The notes under the pieces are model-generated. The model did not search any database. It was not told the DNA's origin and saw only the letters and a program-made list of their open reading frames with translations. Both the position numbers and the translations under genes were made by a program. Positions 9,004-17,796 of a stretch of DNA of 64,000 nt are shown here, in pieces (the stretch's first letter is position 1; each line of letters opens with the position of its first letter). Origin of the DNA: Brevundimonas halotolerans. GTDB lineage: Bacteria > Pseudomonadota > Alphaproteobacteria > Caulobacterales > Caulobacteraceae. The stretch lies in assembly GCF_003730275.1 (NCBI RefSeq), contig NZ_QTTA01000010.1, forward strand, positions 434,001 through 498,000, given 5' to 3'.

Positions 9004-11421
9004 TTGAAGAATTCCGGTCCGTCGATCCGCAAGCTGCTCGGGGGCTCCGCTGCCCTCGGTGCCCTCCTTTTCGCCAGCAGCGCCTTCGCCCAGGAGGCTC
9101 CGCTGATCCAGCCCGGCGCCCCCGGACAGGACAGCCGCACGCTGGAAGGCCGCGAGGCTGCCCGGATCGCCGACAACCGCTATTCCGCTGACGATGTCGC
9201 CTTCATGCAGGGCATGATCCTGCACCACGGCCAGGCCGTCGAGATGTCGGTTCTGGCAGCCGACCGCACCAATACCCCCGAGATCCTCGACCTTGCGTCG
9301 CGTATCCTCGCCTCGCAGGCGGACGAGATCGCCTTCATGCGCGGCTGGCTGACCGAGCGGGGCGAGATGGCCCCGACGCCGCAGCCGACCGGCGCCATGG
9401 ACCATTCCGCGCATCAGGGCATGGATCATTCGGCCCACGGCAGCCATGCGGACATGCCGGGCATGGCCACGCCGGAGCAGATGGCTCGACTGGCCGCAGC
9501 GAGCGGCCCCGAGTTCGACCGCCTGTTCCTGGAGCTGATGATCCCGCACCACGAAGGCGCCCTGACCATGGTGTCCTCGCTGCTGTCGCGCTCGGGCTCG
9601 GCCTACGACCCGATCCTGTTCCGCTTCGTCAACGACATTGCCAATGAGCAGCAGACCGAGATTGCCCGGATGACGGGCCTGATCCGCGCAGCCTCGCCCG
9701 ATCCCCGTACGAACCTGCGGGCCGGGTTCCGGGATGCCGAGCAGGCGTCCAGCAATATGCAGCTGATTGCCAGCCTGCCCAAACCGACCGGCTTTTTCGA
9801 TCCCACGAACCCCGCGGGCCTGCCGCCGCGGGTCGGCGATGAGACCGGCCGTCGCTCGCCCTTCCTCAGCTTCTCGAACACCGACATGGCCTTCCAGGGC
9901 GATCTGCTGGCGGTCGGCAACTACCACGGGATCAATCTGTATCGCCTGACCGACGCGCCAGAGCCGCAGCTGATCAGCTCGATCGTCTGCCCCGGCGGAC
10001 AGGGCGATGTGTCGATCTATGGCAATCTGATGCTGATGTCGGTCGAGTCGACCAACGGCCGTGTCGACTGCGGTCGCGAGGGCGTCGGGCCGGGCGCCAG
10101 CCCGGATCGCTTCCGCGGCCTGCGCATCTTCGACATCACCGATCCGGTCCGACCGGTTCAGGTGGGTCAGGTCCAGACCTGCCGTGGCTCGCATACCCAC
10201 ACCGTCGTGGCGGCCGATGAGCGTCGTCTGATCGTCTACAACTCGGGAACCGCCAGCGTCCGCGACGAGCGTGAGCTGGCCGGCTGCGTCGTCGGCACGC
10301 CGGGCGATGAGCGCACGGCCCTGTTCCGCGTCGATGTCATCGAGATCCCGCTGGCCGATCCGTCGCAGTCGCGCATCATCGACAGCCCCGCCGTCTTCGC
10401 CGATGAGGAAACGGGCGAGATCGCCGGCCTGTGGCGCGGCGGTGATCATGGTCAGGGCACCCAGACCACGCGCCAGACCGACCACTGCCACGACATCACC
10501 ATCTTCCCGACGCGGAACATTGCCGCCGGAGCCTGCGCCGGCAACGGTATCCTGTTCGACGTCTCCGATCCGCGCGCGCCGAAACGGATCGATGCCGTGG
10601 TCGATGAAGGCTTTGCCTACTGGCACTCGGCCACCTTCAACAACGACGCCACCAAGGTGCTGTTCACCGACGAATGGGGCGGGGGCGGACGTCCGCGCTG
10701 CCGCGTTCAGGACCCCATGACCTGGGGCGCCAATGCCATCTATGACATCGTCGACGGCGAGCTGGTGTTCCAGGGCTATTACAAGCTGCCGGCCGCCCAG
10801 ACCGAGCTGGAGAACTGCGTCGCCCACAACGGCTCGCTGATCCCGGTGCCCGGACGCGACCTGTTCGTTCAGGCCTGGTACCAGGGTGGTCTGTCGATCA
10901 GTGACTTCACCAATTCGTCGGAGGCGTTCGAGATCGCCTATTTCGACCGCGGTCCGGTGAATGCCGAGCGTCAGGGATCGGGCGGCTACTGGTCGGTCTA
11001 CTGGTACAACGGCCGGATCTATGGCTCAGAAATCGGCCGCGGCCTCGATGTCTTCACCCTGACCCCCAGCGAGACTCTGACCGAAAACGAGATCGCCGCG
11101 GCGGCCATGGCGGACGAAGGCGGCACGGTGAACCCCCAGCAGCAGTATCCGGTGACCTGGCCGGCCCACCCGGTCGTGGGTCGCGCCTATCTGGACCAGT
11201 TCGCCCGCGACGGCGGTCTGGATGCCGGACTGGCCGGACGGGTGTCGGCGGCTCTGGATCGCGCCGAGCCGCTCGTCGAAGGCAATGGCAAGGATCCGGC
11301 CCTGGCCCGTGATCTGCTGGCGCTGGCAGGCGAAATCGATCCGTCAGGCAATGATCAGGCCGCCAAGCGTCGGGCTGGTCTGCGCGAAACCCTGACCGGT
11401 ATCGCTGCCCTCATCGGCTAA
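9004..11421 (+). CDS. Secreted DUF305 / LVIVD-repeat protein with His/Met-rich linker
   Basis: Large 805-residue exported protein of unknown function. A signal peptide is clear (basic start, hydrophobic core about 11-26, likely cut after AFA at 29). Residues ~55-240 form a DUF305 (ferritin-like, four-helix) domain with the paired-histidine motifs MILHHGQAVEM (His74-75) and MIPHHEGALTM (His182-183). Between them is a short linker at about 131-155 rich in His and Met (repeated DHSAH). The rest (about 270-700) resembles LVIVD-type beta-propeller proteins, with repeated short strands and many Asp-Pro turns. The start is TTG at 9004 with GGGAG just upstream; no in-frame ATG precedes the signal sequence. 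DUF305 proteins are often linked to metal handling, which the His/Met segment would fit, but this is inference. Confidence 0.85.
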   Translation: MKNSGPSIRKLLGGSAALGALLFASSAFAQEAPLIQPGAPGQDSRTLEGREAARIADNRYSADDVAFMQGMILHHGQAVEMSVLAADRTNTPEILDLASRILASQADEIAFMRGWLTERGEMAPTPQPTGAMDHSAHQGMDHSAHGSHADMPGMATPEQMARLAAASGPEFDRLFLELMIPHHEGALTMVSSLLSRSGSAYDPILFRFVNDIANEQQTEIARMTGLIRAASPDPRTNLRAGFRDAEQASSNMQLIASLPKPTGFFDPTNPAGLPPRVGDETGRRSPFLSFSNTDMAFQGDLLAVGNYHGINLYRLTDAPEPQLISSIVCPGGQGDVSIYGNLMLMSVESTNGRVDCGREGVGPGASPDRFRGLRIFDITDPVRPVQVGQVQTCRGSHTHTVVAADERRLIVYNSGTASVRDERELAGCVVGTPGDERTALFRVDVIEIPLADPSQSRIIDSPAVFADEETGEIAGLWRGGDHGQGTQTTRQTDHCHDITIFPTRNIAAGACAGNGILFDVSDPRAPKRIDAVVDEGFAYWHSATFNNDATKVLFTDEWGGGGRPRCRVQDPMTWGANAIYDIVDGELVFQGYYKLPAAQTELENCVAHNGSLIPVPGRDLFVQAWYQGGLSISDFTNSSEAFEIAYFDRGPVNAERQGSGGYWSVYWYNGRIYGSEIGRGLDVFTLTPSETLTENEIAAAAMADEGGTVNPQQQYPVTWPAHPVVGRAYLDQFARDGGLDAGLAGRVSAALDRAEPLVEGNGKDPALARDLLALAGEIDPSGNDQAAKRRAGLRETLTGIAALIG

Positions 11422-11689
11422 GGCCCCGATACAGAAGAGCCCCCGTGTCCGGGTCCTCGGCCGTGATCACCTCGGCCGAGGACAGGGCGGACACGGGCGC
11501 GGCCGGCACCCGGGGCGACAGGTTGAGGGTCAGATGTTCCCACTCGGCCGCATAGTCCATGCCCCAGGCGCAGTTGAAGGCCAGTACGTCCCGGCCGCCG
11601 CTGAGGCGCAGCCGGGTCGCACGCCCGCGACGTTGCCCCAGCAAGCGGACCAGACCGGCGCCCTGCCCCGGCAGGATCAGATCGACCAT
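11411..11689 (-). CDS. Conserved-looking hypothetical protein, 92 residues
   Basis: Small frame starting MVDLILPGQGAGLVRLLGQR, without signal peptide or membrane span, and with a beta-rich pattern. I do not recognise a family. It runs convergent to the DUF305/LVIVD gene, overlapping its end by 11 bases, and divergent from the winged-helix regulator with about 80 bases between starts. A longer in-frame extension to 11881 exists but overlaps the regulator gene and has shadow-like composition, so the ATG at 11689 is preferred. The divergent arrangement leaves open that the neighbouring regulator controls it. Confidence 0.5.
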   Translation of the reverse strand: MVDLILPGQGAGLVRLLGQRRGRATRLRLSGGRDVLAFNCAWGMDYAAEWEHLTLNLSPRVPAAPVSALSSAEVITAEDPDTGALLYRGLSR

Positions 11690-11771
11690 GATGTCATTCC
11701 TCGCATTGCCTTTGCGCCCACCTTGGTGGACCCTCGCACTGTGAGGCCGCCGCGCCTGAGCGGCATGAGCG

Positions 11772-12887
11772 ATGGCTGAGGAATTTCTGAAATTGACGCC
11801 AGACGGCCTTCGCTTCGGTGCCTTCACCCTGGATCCCGCGAACCGGCGTCTGACGCGGGACGGAGAAGCCGTCGAGGTCAACGGCCGCTATCTCGATGCC
11901 CTGATCCTGATGGTGCGGCGACCGGGCCAGCTGGTGTCCAAGGACCAGTTCCTCGACGAGGTCTGGCGCGGCATCCCGGTCACCGATGAAGCCCTGACCC
12001 AGTGCATCCGCACACTGCGGAAACAGCTGGGCGACACCGCCGGGCGGCCCCGGTTCATCCAAACGGTCCCCAAGCACGGCTATCGCTTTATCGCCGCCGT
12101 TTCAGCGGCCGAGGCGGAGCAGGCCGAGCCGGAACCACTGGTCTCTGCCCCTGAGCCGTTCACCGTGGACAGCCCTTACGACCTGAGGCGGACCTTGCTG
12201 TTGGGCGGCGCGGGCGTGCTGGGCGGTGGACTGGCCGGGGTGATCGGGGGCCTGATCTATGGACTGATTGCCGTATCCCATCCCCTGCAGCCCGGCATAG
12301 GGTCCGGATCGATCCTGCTGGTGCTGGTCTGGTTGACGACCCTGGTGGCCCTGATGGGCGGTGCGGCGGTCGGCATCGGCATGGCCGCCACCGGACTGGG
12401 GCGGCGACAGCCCAGCCCATGGATCATCCTTGGCGGTGCGCTGGGCGGCATGACCGTCGGCGGCGCCGTCAAACTGCTGGGGCTGGACGCCTTCAACCTG
12501 CTGGTCGGGCGCTCGCCGGGCGACATCACCGGCGGGCTCGAAGGCTTCATTCTGGGCGGCGCCATCGGTCTGGGACTGTGGCTGGGCGCGCGGGGACGCG
12601 ACCCCCTGCCCCTGCGGCGCTGCATGATCACAGCCGGAGTGGCCGCAGCGCTGGCCGGCATGGCTATTCCGCTGTTCGGCGGCCGGTTGATGGGCGGCAG
12701 TCTGGACCTGCTGGCGAAGACCTTCCCCGAGTCCCAGCTTCAACTGGGCATGATCGGCAGCTGGTTCGGCGAGACCGGCTTCGGCCCGATCGCCCAGAGC
12801 GTGACTGGCGGGCTTGAGGGCCTGCTGTTCGCCCCCTGCGTCGTCGGCGCCATGATCCTGGCGCGACGCGGGATGCGGGCAAACTAG
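11772..12887 (+). CDS. Membrane-anchored winged-helix regulator (CadC/OmpR-type DNA-binding domain)
   Basis: 371-residue protein. Residues ~13-110 are a Trans_Reg_C winged helix as in OmpR and CadC (FGAFTLDPANRRL, then DALTQCIRTLRKQLGD-like helix, ending VPKHGYRFIA). After a Pro/Glu-rich linker come about six hydrophobic Gly-rich segments from ~140 to the C-terminus. Unlike CadC or ToxR there is no obvious large periplasmic sensor domain; the membrane part itself would have to sense, or a partner does. ATG at 11772 is used because the nearer upstream ATG (11765) runs into a stop. The gene ends overlapping lpxB by four bases, convergent. Targets are unknown; the divergent 92-residue gene is the simplest candidate. 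Confidence 0.8.
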   Translation: MAEEFLKLTPDGLRFGAFTLDPANRRLTRDGEAVEVNGRYLDALILMVRRPGQLVSKDQFLDEVWRGIPVTDEALTQCIRTLRKQLGDTAGRPRFIQTVPKHGYRFIAAVSAAEAEQAEPEPLVSAPEPFTVDSPYDLRRTLLLGGAGVLGGGLAGVIGGLIYGLIAVSHPLQPGIGSGSILLVLVWLTTLVALMGGAAVGIGMAATGLGRRQPSPWIILGGALGGMTVGGAVKLLGLDAFNLLVGRSPGDITGGLEGFILGGAIGLGLWLGARGRDPLPLRRCMITAGVAAALAGMAIPLFGGRLMGGSLDLLAKTFPESQLQLGMIGSWFGETGFGPIAQSVTGGLEGLLFAPCVVGAMILARRGMRAN

Positions 12888-14053
12888 GCGGCCGACCGAC
12901 TGGCGATCACGTCCAGCACCGCCTCAGCCGCGATCTCGGACGGGTCGCGGCCTTCGCGGCCCATGAGGTCGAGGGCGGCGGTCTGGCGGCGAGACTGGTC
13001 GGCGCGGGCTGCGGGATCGATCAATAGACGCTCGACGGCCGGGACCAGCTTTTCGGGCGTAGCGTCTTTCTGGATGTATTCCGGCGCGATTTCCTCGTCG
13101 GCGGCGTGGTTGAACAGGGTCGCATATTTGCCGGTGAAGAAGGGCCGCATGATCGCATAGCTGAGCGGCTGGAAGCGGTAGGCGATGATCATGGGGGCAC
13201 CCGCCAGCGCCAGTTCGGTCGAGACGGTGCCGCTGGTGGCGAGCGCCACAGTGGCGGCCTTCATCGCCGCGTATTTGTCGTCTTCCTCGACCAGATGGGC
13301 CTCGACCGGCCAGTCCGCGACCTCGGCGCGCACGCTGGCGGCCACGGTTCCGGCGACGACGACGGCGACCTGCAAATCGGGCATCGACGCCTTCAGTCGC
13401 GCAACCGTCGCGGCATAGACCGGCGTCATCAGGCGGATTTCGGACGGGCGACTGCCGGGCAGGACCAGCAGAAGCGGTGCATCGGCGGTGATCCCGCGCG
13501 TGGCCCGGAAGGCGACCGGATCGGCGCCGGACATGTCGACATGCAGGGCCTGAGACCCCACCACAGTGGTCGGCAGGCCCTCGCGCTCGAACCAGGGCGC
13601 GTCAAAGGCGTAGAGGGCCAGCAGGTGATCCACCGCAGCGGCCAGCGTTCTGGCCCGGCCGGGGCGCGAGGCCCAGACTTGCGGCCCGACATATTTGATC
13701 AGCGGCACAGCGGGCATCAGGGGCCGCAGCGCCTCGGCCACACGGATGGTGAAGCCCCAGCTGTCGATCAGCACCACGGCATCGGGCCGCTCGCGAGAGG
13801 CCAGGTCCGTCGTGTCCGCCACGCGCTGTTTCACCAGACCGTAGGCCTTCAGCCCTTCCAGCCAGCCGTGGATCGACAGGTCGGCAATGTCGAAGGGGCT
13901 GGTTATGCCTTCGGCGGCCATCCGCGGCCCGCCGATGCCGACGAGGGTCAGGTCGCCGCCCAGCCGCGACTTCAGCGCCCTGGCGAGACCCGCGCCGAGG
14001 GCATCTCCCGAGGCCTCGGCCGCCACCAGCATGATCTTCATCGGGCGGCTCAT
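12884..14053 (-). CDS. lpxB: Lipid-A-disaccharide synthase
   Basis: GT19 glycosyltransferase joining UDP-2,3-diacylglucosamine and lipid X to give the lipid A disaccharide at the inner membrane. The 389-residue protein shows the family N-terminus MKIMLVAAEASGDALGAGL and, further on, KYVGPQVWASRPGR, VLPGSRPSEI and the SGTVSTELAL motif near residue 270. The ATG at 14053 overlaps the lpxI stop as ATGA, supporting coupled translation; the ATG four codons later is also possible. It is the last gene of the long minus-strand envelope operon. Confidence 0.95.
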   Translation of the reverse strand: MSRPMKIMLVAAEASGDALGAGLARALKSRLGGDLTLVGIGGPRMAAEGITSPFDIADLSIHGWLEGLKAYGLVKQRVADTTDLASRERPDAVVLIDSWGFTIRVAEALRPLMPAVPLIKYVGPQVWASRPGRARTLAAAVDHLLALYAFDAPWFEREGLPTTVVGSQALHVDMSGADPVAFRATRGITADAPLLLVLPGSRPSEIRLMTPVYAATVARLKASMPDLQVAVVVAGTVAASVRAEVADWPVEAHLVEEDDKYAAMKAATVALATSGTVSTELALAGAPMIIAYRFQPLSYAIMRPFFTGKYATLFNHAADEEIAPEYIQKDATPEKLVPAVERLLIDPAARADQSRRQTAALDLMGREGRDPSEIAAEAVLDVIASRSAA

Positions 14054-14889
14054 ACGCCCTCGCCCCAGATGAAGAGACCCAGCCGGTCGGCGGCCTCGAT
14101 CATGGCGGGGCGATCGATCAGGATCAGCCGCCCGGCCTGTCCGCCGACGCCGGCGAGCCCGGCCTCGGCCGCCAGTTCGAGGGTACGTACACCCATGACC
14201 GGCATGTCGACGCGCAGGTCCTGAATGGGCTTCGGCGCCTTGCCGAGCGCGCCCTTGGGCGAGCCGGGAGCGCCCCGAAGGTCTGCAGGAAGGCCGGCGA
14301 CCCGGCGCAGCATGGCATCCGTGCCCTCCTGTGCCTCGACGGCCAGCACCAGTCCGTCGCAGACGACGGCGCCCTGCCCGATATCCAGTTCCCCTGATTT
14401 TTCCGCGACGTGAAGGGCCTTTCTGAGGTCAGAAAGCTGCTCGACTGAGGGGTGAACCCGTCCCAGAGCGCCCGTCGGAAGGCTATCCCCCCCCAGGATG
14501 TCGTCGGCGCCTTCGACGGCGAAGCCCTCGGCCTCGAAGATCGACAGGATCTTGCGGAGCAAGGCGTCGTCACCCCTGGTTGCGGCCGAGATGATGCCCG
14601 GCAACAGGGTGGCCCCCTTCAGATCGGGCCGAAGGGTCTTGAAGTCGGGGCGGCTGACCGTGCCCGCGAGGCAGACAACCTCGCAGCCCGCCGACTTCAT
14701 CTCGGACAGGATGCGTCCGATCTCGGCCATGCCCGCCTCGATACCGGGGTAACGGGCCAGATGGGGATCCGCGAACCCGGCCAGACGGATGAGGTGCAGA
14801 TCGCGCCCCTCGGCCTCGCAGCGGGCGGCGACGGCCAATGGCAGGGCGCCGCCCCCGGCAATCAGCCCCAGCTTGCCCCGCGCGGCCAA
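14050..14889 (-). CDS. lpxI: UDP-2,3-diacylglucosamine pyrophosphatase, LpxI type
   Basis: Hydrolyses UDP-2,3-diacylglucosamine to lipid X, the step done by LpxH in enterobacteria; LpxI (DUF1009) is the replacement found in many alphaproteobacteria, including Caulobacter. The protein shows KLGLIAGGGALPLAVA at its start, GTVSRPDFKTLRPD in the middle, and VVCDGLVLAVEAQEGTD plus KPIQDLRVDMPVMG in the C-terminal half. No ATG or GTG lies near the conserved start; TTG at 14889, two bases after the lpxA stop, gives 279 residues, a normal length. An ATG at 14973 is in frame but lies deep in lpxA and adds a nonconserved extension. Overlaps lpxB by four bases. Confidence 0.92.
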   Translation of the reverse strand: MAARGKLGLIAGGGALPLAVAARCEAEGRDLHLIRLAGFADPHLARYPGIEAGMAEIGRILSEMKSAGCEVVCLAGTVSRPDFKTLRPDLKGATLLPGIISAATRGDDALLRKILSIFEAEGFAVEGADDILGGDSLPTGALGRVHPSVEQLSDLRKALHVAEKSGELDIGQGAVVCDGLVLAVEAQEGTDAMLRRVAGLPADLRGAPGSPKGALGKAPKPIQDLRVDMPVMGVRTLELAAEAGLAGVGGQAGRLILIDRPAMIEAADRLGLFIWGEGV

Positions 14890-14890
14890 C

Positions 14891-15679
14891 TCAGCCCTCG
14901 GGCAGGCAGAGCGGACGGCGCGTGTCCTGACGGATGAAGTCCACGATCTCGACGATCTCGGGCAGATCGGCATAGGTCACGGCGACCGCGTCCAGCCGCT
15001 GGGCGAAGGGCTGGTCCTTGCTCTCGAACAGATCGCGATAGGCGGCCAGAAGGCGCCGGATGGCGGCCTTGTCGTAGCCCTTGCGTTTCAGGCCGATCAG
15101 GTTGAGGCCGCGCAACTGCGCATGATTGCCCCAGGCCGAGCCATAGGGGATGACGTCGCGAGTCACCGCCGCGAGGCCGCCGACGATGGCGCCCTGCCCC
15201 ACCCGGCCGAACTGGTGGACGGCGCAAAGCCCGCCGAGGAAGACCTTGTCCCCGACTACCGAATGCCCCCCCAGGGTCGCATTGTTGGCGAAGGTGATAT
15301 TGTTGCCGACCACGGCATCGTGGCCGACGTGGGCGCCGGTCATGAACAGATTGTCCGAGCCGATCAGCGTATCGGCCCGGTCGGCGGGCGTGCCGCGATT
15401 GAAGGTGCAGTGCTCGCGAATGGTGTTGCGCTCACCGATAGTCAGGGTCACGCGCTCGCCCTTGTACCCGCCGTGCTGGGGGTCGCCGCCGATGACGGCA
15501 AAGGGGTGGATGACCGTGTTCGCCCCGACCGTCGTGTCGCGCGGTATGACGACATGGCTGACCAGTCGGACGCCGGCCGCCAGCGTGACGCCCGGGCCGA
15601 CGGTGCACCAGGGGCCGATCTCGACGTCCCCGGCCAGCTCGGCCGTGGGATCGACCATCGACGTGGGATGAATGGCCAT
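14891..15679 (-). CDS. lpxA: UDP-N-acetylglucosamine O-acyltransferase
   Basis: First enzyme of lipid A synthesis, transferring a 3-hydroxyacyl chain from ACP to UDP-GlcNAc. The 262-residue protein is a left-handed beta-helix: hexapeptide repeats (I/V-G-x patterns such as VEIGPWCTVGPGV, then VFLGGLCAVHQFGRVGQGA) fill about residues 5-190, with the catalytic His in the MTGAHVGHD region and an alpha-helical C-terminus. The start codon shares one base with the fabZ stop (TGATG), so translation is likely coupled. Standard alphaproteobacterial order lpxD-fabZ-lpxA-lpxI-lpxB. Confidence 0.96.
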   Translation of the reverse strand: MAIHPTSMVDPTAELAGDVEIGPWCTVGPGVTLAAGVRLVSHVVIPRDTTVGANTVIHPFAVIGGDPQHGGYKGERVTLTIGERNTIREHCTFNRGTPADRADTLIGSDNLFMTGAHVGHDAVVGNNITFANNATLGGHSVVGDKVFLGGLCAVHQFGRVGQGAIVGGLAAVTRDVIPYGSAWGNHAQLRGLNLIGLKRKGYDKAAIRRLLAAYRDLFESKDQPFAQRLDAVAVTYADLPEIVEIVDFIRQDTRRPLCLPEG

Positions 15680-16140
15680 CAGCGGATCGGCTGTTCGACG
15701 GTGGACGCCATGGCCGCGAAGTCGGCTTCGGCCGCCAGCTTTCCGTCGATGAAGGTCTCACCCCGGAATTTAAAAATGTCGCCGCGCTGCCGGGTGACGA
15801 CCACCTTCATGCGCAGCTGGTCACCGGGACGGGCGGGCTTGCGGAAGCGCACGCCGTCGATCGACATGAACAGGATGACCTTGCCCTCGACCGAGATATC
15901 CAGGGACTTGGACATCAGCAGGGCGCCCGTCTGCGCCATGGCCTCGACGATCATCACCCCGGGCATGACCGGGTCTATGGGAAAGTGTCCGGGGAAGTAC
16001 GGCTCGTTGTGCGTGACGTTCTTGATGCCGGTGATCGAGGTCCCCGAGACGAAATCTTCGGCCCGGTCGATCAGCAGGAAGGGATAGCGATGCGGTAGCC
16101 GTCGCATCACCTCGGCATAGTCAATCCGGTCGTCGGTCAT
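15679..16140 (-). CDS. fabZ: 3-hydroxyacyl-ACP dehydratase
   Basis: Dehydrates 3-hydroxyacyl-ACP in fatty acid elongation and competes with LpxA/LpxD for the same substrates. From the ATG at 16140 it has 153 residues, with the hot-dog motif MRRLPHRYPFLLIDR and the active-site HFPIDPVMPGVMIVEAMAQ, where the catalytic His and the later Glu are present. A much longer upstream extension in the same frame lies inside lpxD and is not credible. It starts one base after the lpxD stop and shares a base with the lpxA start. Confidence 0.96.
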   Translation of the reverse strand: MTDDRIDYAEVMRRLPHRYPFLLIDRAEDFVSGTSITGIKNVTHNEPYFPGHFPIDPVMPGVMIVEAMAQTGALLMSKSLDISVEGKVILFMSIDGVRFRKPARPGDQLRMKVVVTRQRGDIFKFRGETFIDGKLAAEADFAAMASTVEQPIR

Positions 16141-16141
16141 C

Positions 16142-17155
16142 TCAGCTCTTGGGCTCGCCTCTGCTCTTGCCTGCCTGTTTGGCCAACCAGATGGCTTCGC
16201 GCAAGGATTGACGCAGCGGTTTGGCCGGATAACCCGACCAGGTTTCCCCCGGCGGAATGTCGGCCAGCACGCCGGCACCCGCCGCGACACGGGCCCCTTC
16301 ACCGATCGTGATGTGGTCGCCGATGCCTGCCCGGCCACCGAACATGACATTGTCTCCGACCGTCACCGAGCCCGAAATGCCGGTGTGCGCAGCCAAAAGA
16401 CCGTTGCGTCCGATCACGACGTTGTGGCCGATCTGGACCTGATTATCGATCTTGGAATTCTCGCCGATGACAGTGTCGTTATAGGCCCCGCGGTCGATGC
16501 AGGTATTGGCGCCGACCGTCACCCCATCCTGCAGGATGACCCGCCCCAGTTGGGGGATATCGACCGGACCTGTGCTTGAGGGCGCTGCGCCAAAGCCCGC
16601 TTCGCCGATGCGGGCACCCGCGAGGATGCGAACGCGATCCCCGATCAGGGCATGGGACAGGCTGACCAGCGAGCCGATCTGGCAGTTACGACCGATCTGG
16701 ACCCCGGGGCCGATCACGGCATTGGCGCCGATGCGCGTTCCCCGTCCGATGCTGACGCCCTGCCCCAGCACGGCGCCCGGCTCGACAATCACGCTGTCGT
16801 CCTCGAGCCAGGCCGGTGGACTGGCAGATACATCGATTGCGTGCGGCCTGTGCAACAGGTCGGCCGCACGGGCCCAGGCGGCCTGCACCTCGGTCGAGAC
16901 GATCACAGCAGACTCAGCCGGGGCCTGATCGATCAGAGCTTCAGACAGTAGAACGGCCCCGGCGCGGGTCTGCGCCAGGGCCGCCTTCATGCGACGATCA
17001 GAGAGAAAGGTCAGCTCTGCGGACCCTGCCTTCGCCAGCGGGGCGACGCCGGAGATGATCCGGTCACCCCCACGGGCGACCTGGCCCCCGATGGCGGCAG
17101 CCAGGTCGTCGACCGTCCGTTCGGGGAGGGTCTGAAAGAAGCGGGCGTCCGGCAT
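16142..17155 (-). CDS. lpxD: UDP-3-O-(3-hydroxyacyl)glucosamine N-acyltransferase
   Basis: Third step of lipid A synthesis: N-acylation of UDP-3-O-acylglucosamine. The 337-residue protein has the uridine-binding N-terminal domain (DRIISGVAPLAKAGSAELTFL) to about residue 105, followed by left-handed beta-helix hexapeptide repeats (IGRGTRIGANAVIGPGVQIG and onwards). The conserved QIGHNVVIGRN carries the catalytic His near residue 246. The C-terminal helical tail is short. It follows the OmpH gene by 16 bases and precedes fabZ directly. Confidence 0.96.
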   Translation of the reverse strand: MPDARFFQTLPERTVDDLAAAIGGQVARGGDRIISGVAPLAKAGSAELTFLSDRRMKAALAQTRAGAVLLSEALIDQAPAESAVIVSTEVQAAWARAADLLHRPHAIDVSASPPAWLEDDSVIVEPGAVLGQGVSIGRGTRIGANAVIGPGVQIGRNCQIGSLVSLSHALIGDRVRILAGARIGEAGFGAAPSSTGPVDIPQLGRVILQDGVTVGANTCIDRGAYNDTVIGENSKIDNQVQIGHNVVIGRNGLLAAHTGISGSVTVGDNVMFGGRAGIGDHITIGEGARVAAGAGVLADIPPGETWSGYPAKPLRQSLREAIWLAKQAGKSRGEPKS

Positions 17156-17171
17156 CCCTCCCCCGATGGAC

Positions 17172-17759
17172 TTACTGGGCCGGCTGCTGGACCGGGACCG
17201 GCATGCGGTTGAACGACAGCGACGGCAGCTGCGTGTTCAGACGCTGGATGACCATGTCCGTGATGTCCATCTGCGGATTGGCCTCGTACACAGCCTCACC
17301 GCTGATCAGGATGCCACAGCCGCGTTCCTGATAGACGGCAACAAGGATGGGGTCGACCGCACGGGCAATGGCCGTCCGTTGCTGGCTCAGGGTGTACTCC
17401 AGCTCCTGCGAGCGGGTCTGTTCCAGTTGCTCGGCCTCGGCAATGCGCTGCTGCACGGCCTGGCTGCGCTGGGCGAACTCTTCCTGCGGAATGGTGCCCC
17501 GGCCCTGCTGGAGCGCCTGGATTTCGGCACCGATGGACTGGCCGTAGGGCGCCAGTTCATTGACGACTTCGTCGGTCAGGCGACGCATGCCCTGCTGGAC
17601 GGACTGGCCGACGGTGGACTGAGCCACCAGGCGCGAGTTGTTGTAGACGCACAGGCCGGGGATAACCGGGCCAGGGTTCTGCGGGCCGGCGGCTTGGGCC
17701 AGGACGGGCGTGGCCGTCAGGGTGGCCAAGGCAACGGCGGCGATTGTAAACAACTTCAT
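17172..17759 (-). CDS. ompH: OmpH/Skp-family periplasmic chaperone
   Basis: Periplasmic chaperone-like protein of the Skp/OmpH family, which holds unfolded outer-membrane proteins on the way to BamA. From the ATG at 17759 it has 195 residues: signal peptide (MKLFTIAAVALATLTA, cut after VLAQA around residue 23), the family start VCVYNNSRLVAQ-like stretch, then a Gln/Glu-rich helical region from ~60 to ~150 with heptad-like spacing, matching the Skp tentacles. Its position between bamA and lpxD is the classic one. The longer frame upstream overlaps bamA and is rejected. Sequence similarity in this family is low, so the name rests partly on context. Confidence 0.88.
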   Translation of the reverse strand: MKLFTIAAVALATLTATPVLAQAAGPQNPGPVIPGLCVYNNSRLVAQSTVGQSVQQGMRRLTDEVVNELAPYGQSIGAEIQALQQGRGTIPQEEFAQRSQAVQQRIAEAEQLEQTRSQELEYTLSQQRTAIARAVDPILVAVYQERGCGILISGEAVYEANPQMDITDMVIQRLNTQLPSLSFNRMPVPVQQPAQ

Positions 17760-17796
17760 GGTCTTACTCACATGGCGGCGTCGGGGATGACGCCTC

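Noticed and set aside
8890..10827. 645-codon open frame on the minus strand across the DUF305/LVIVD gene
   Set aside because: Antisense to a gene with signal peptide and domain motifs; covers the gltA terminator as well.
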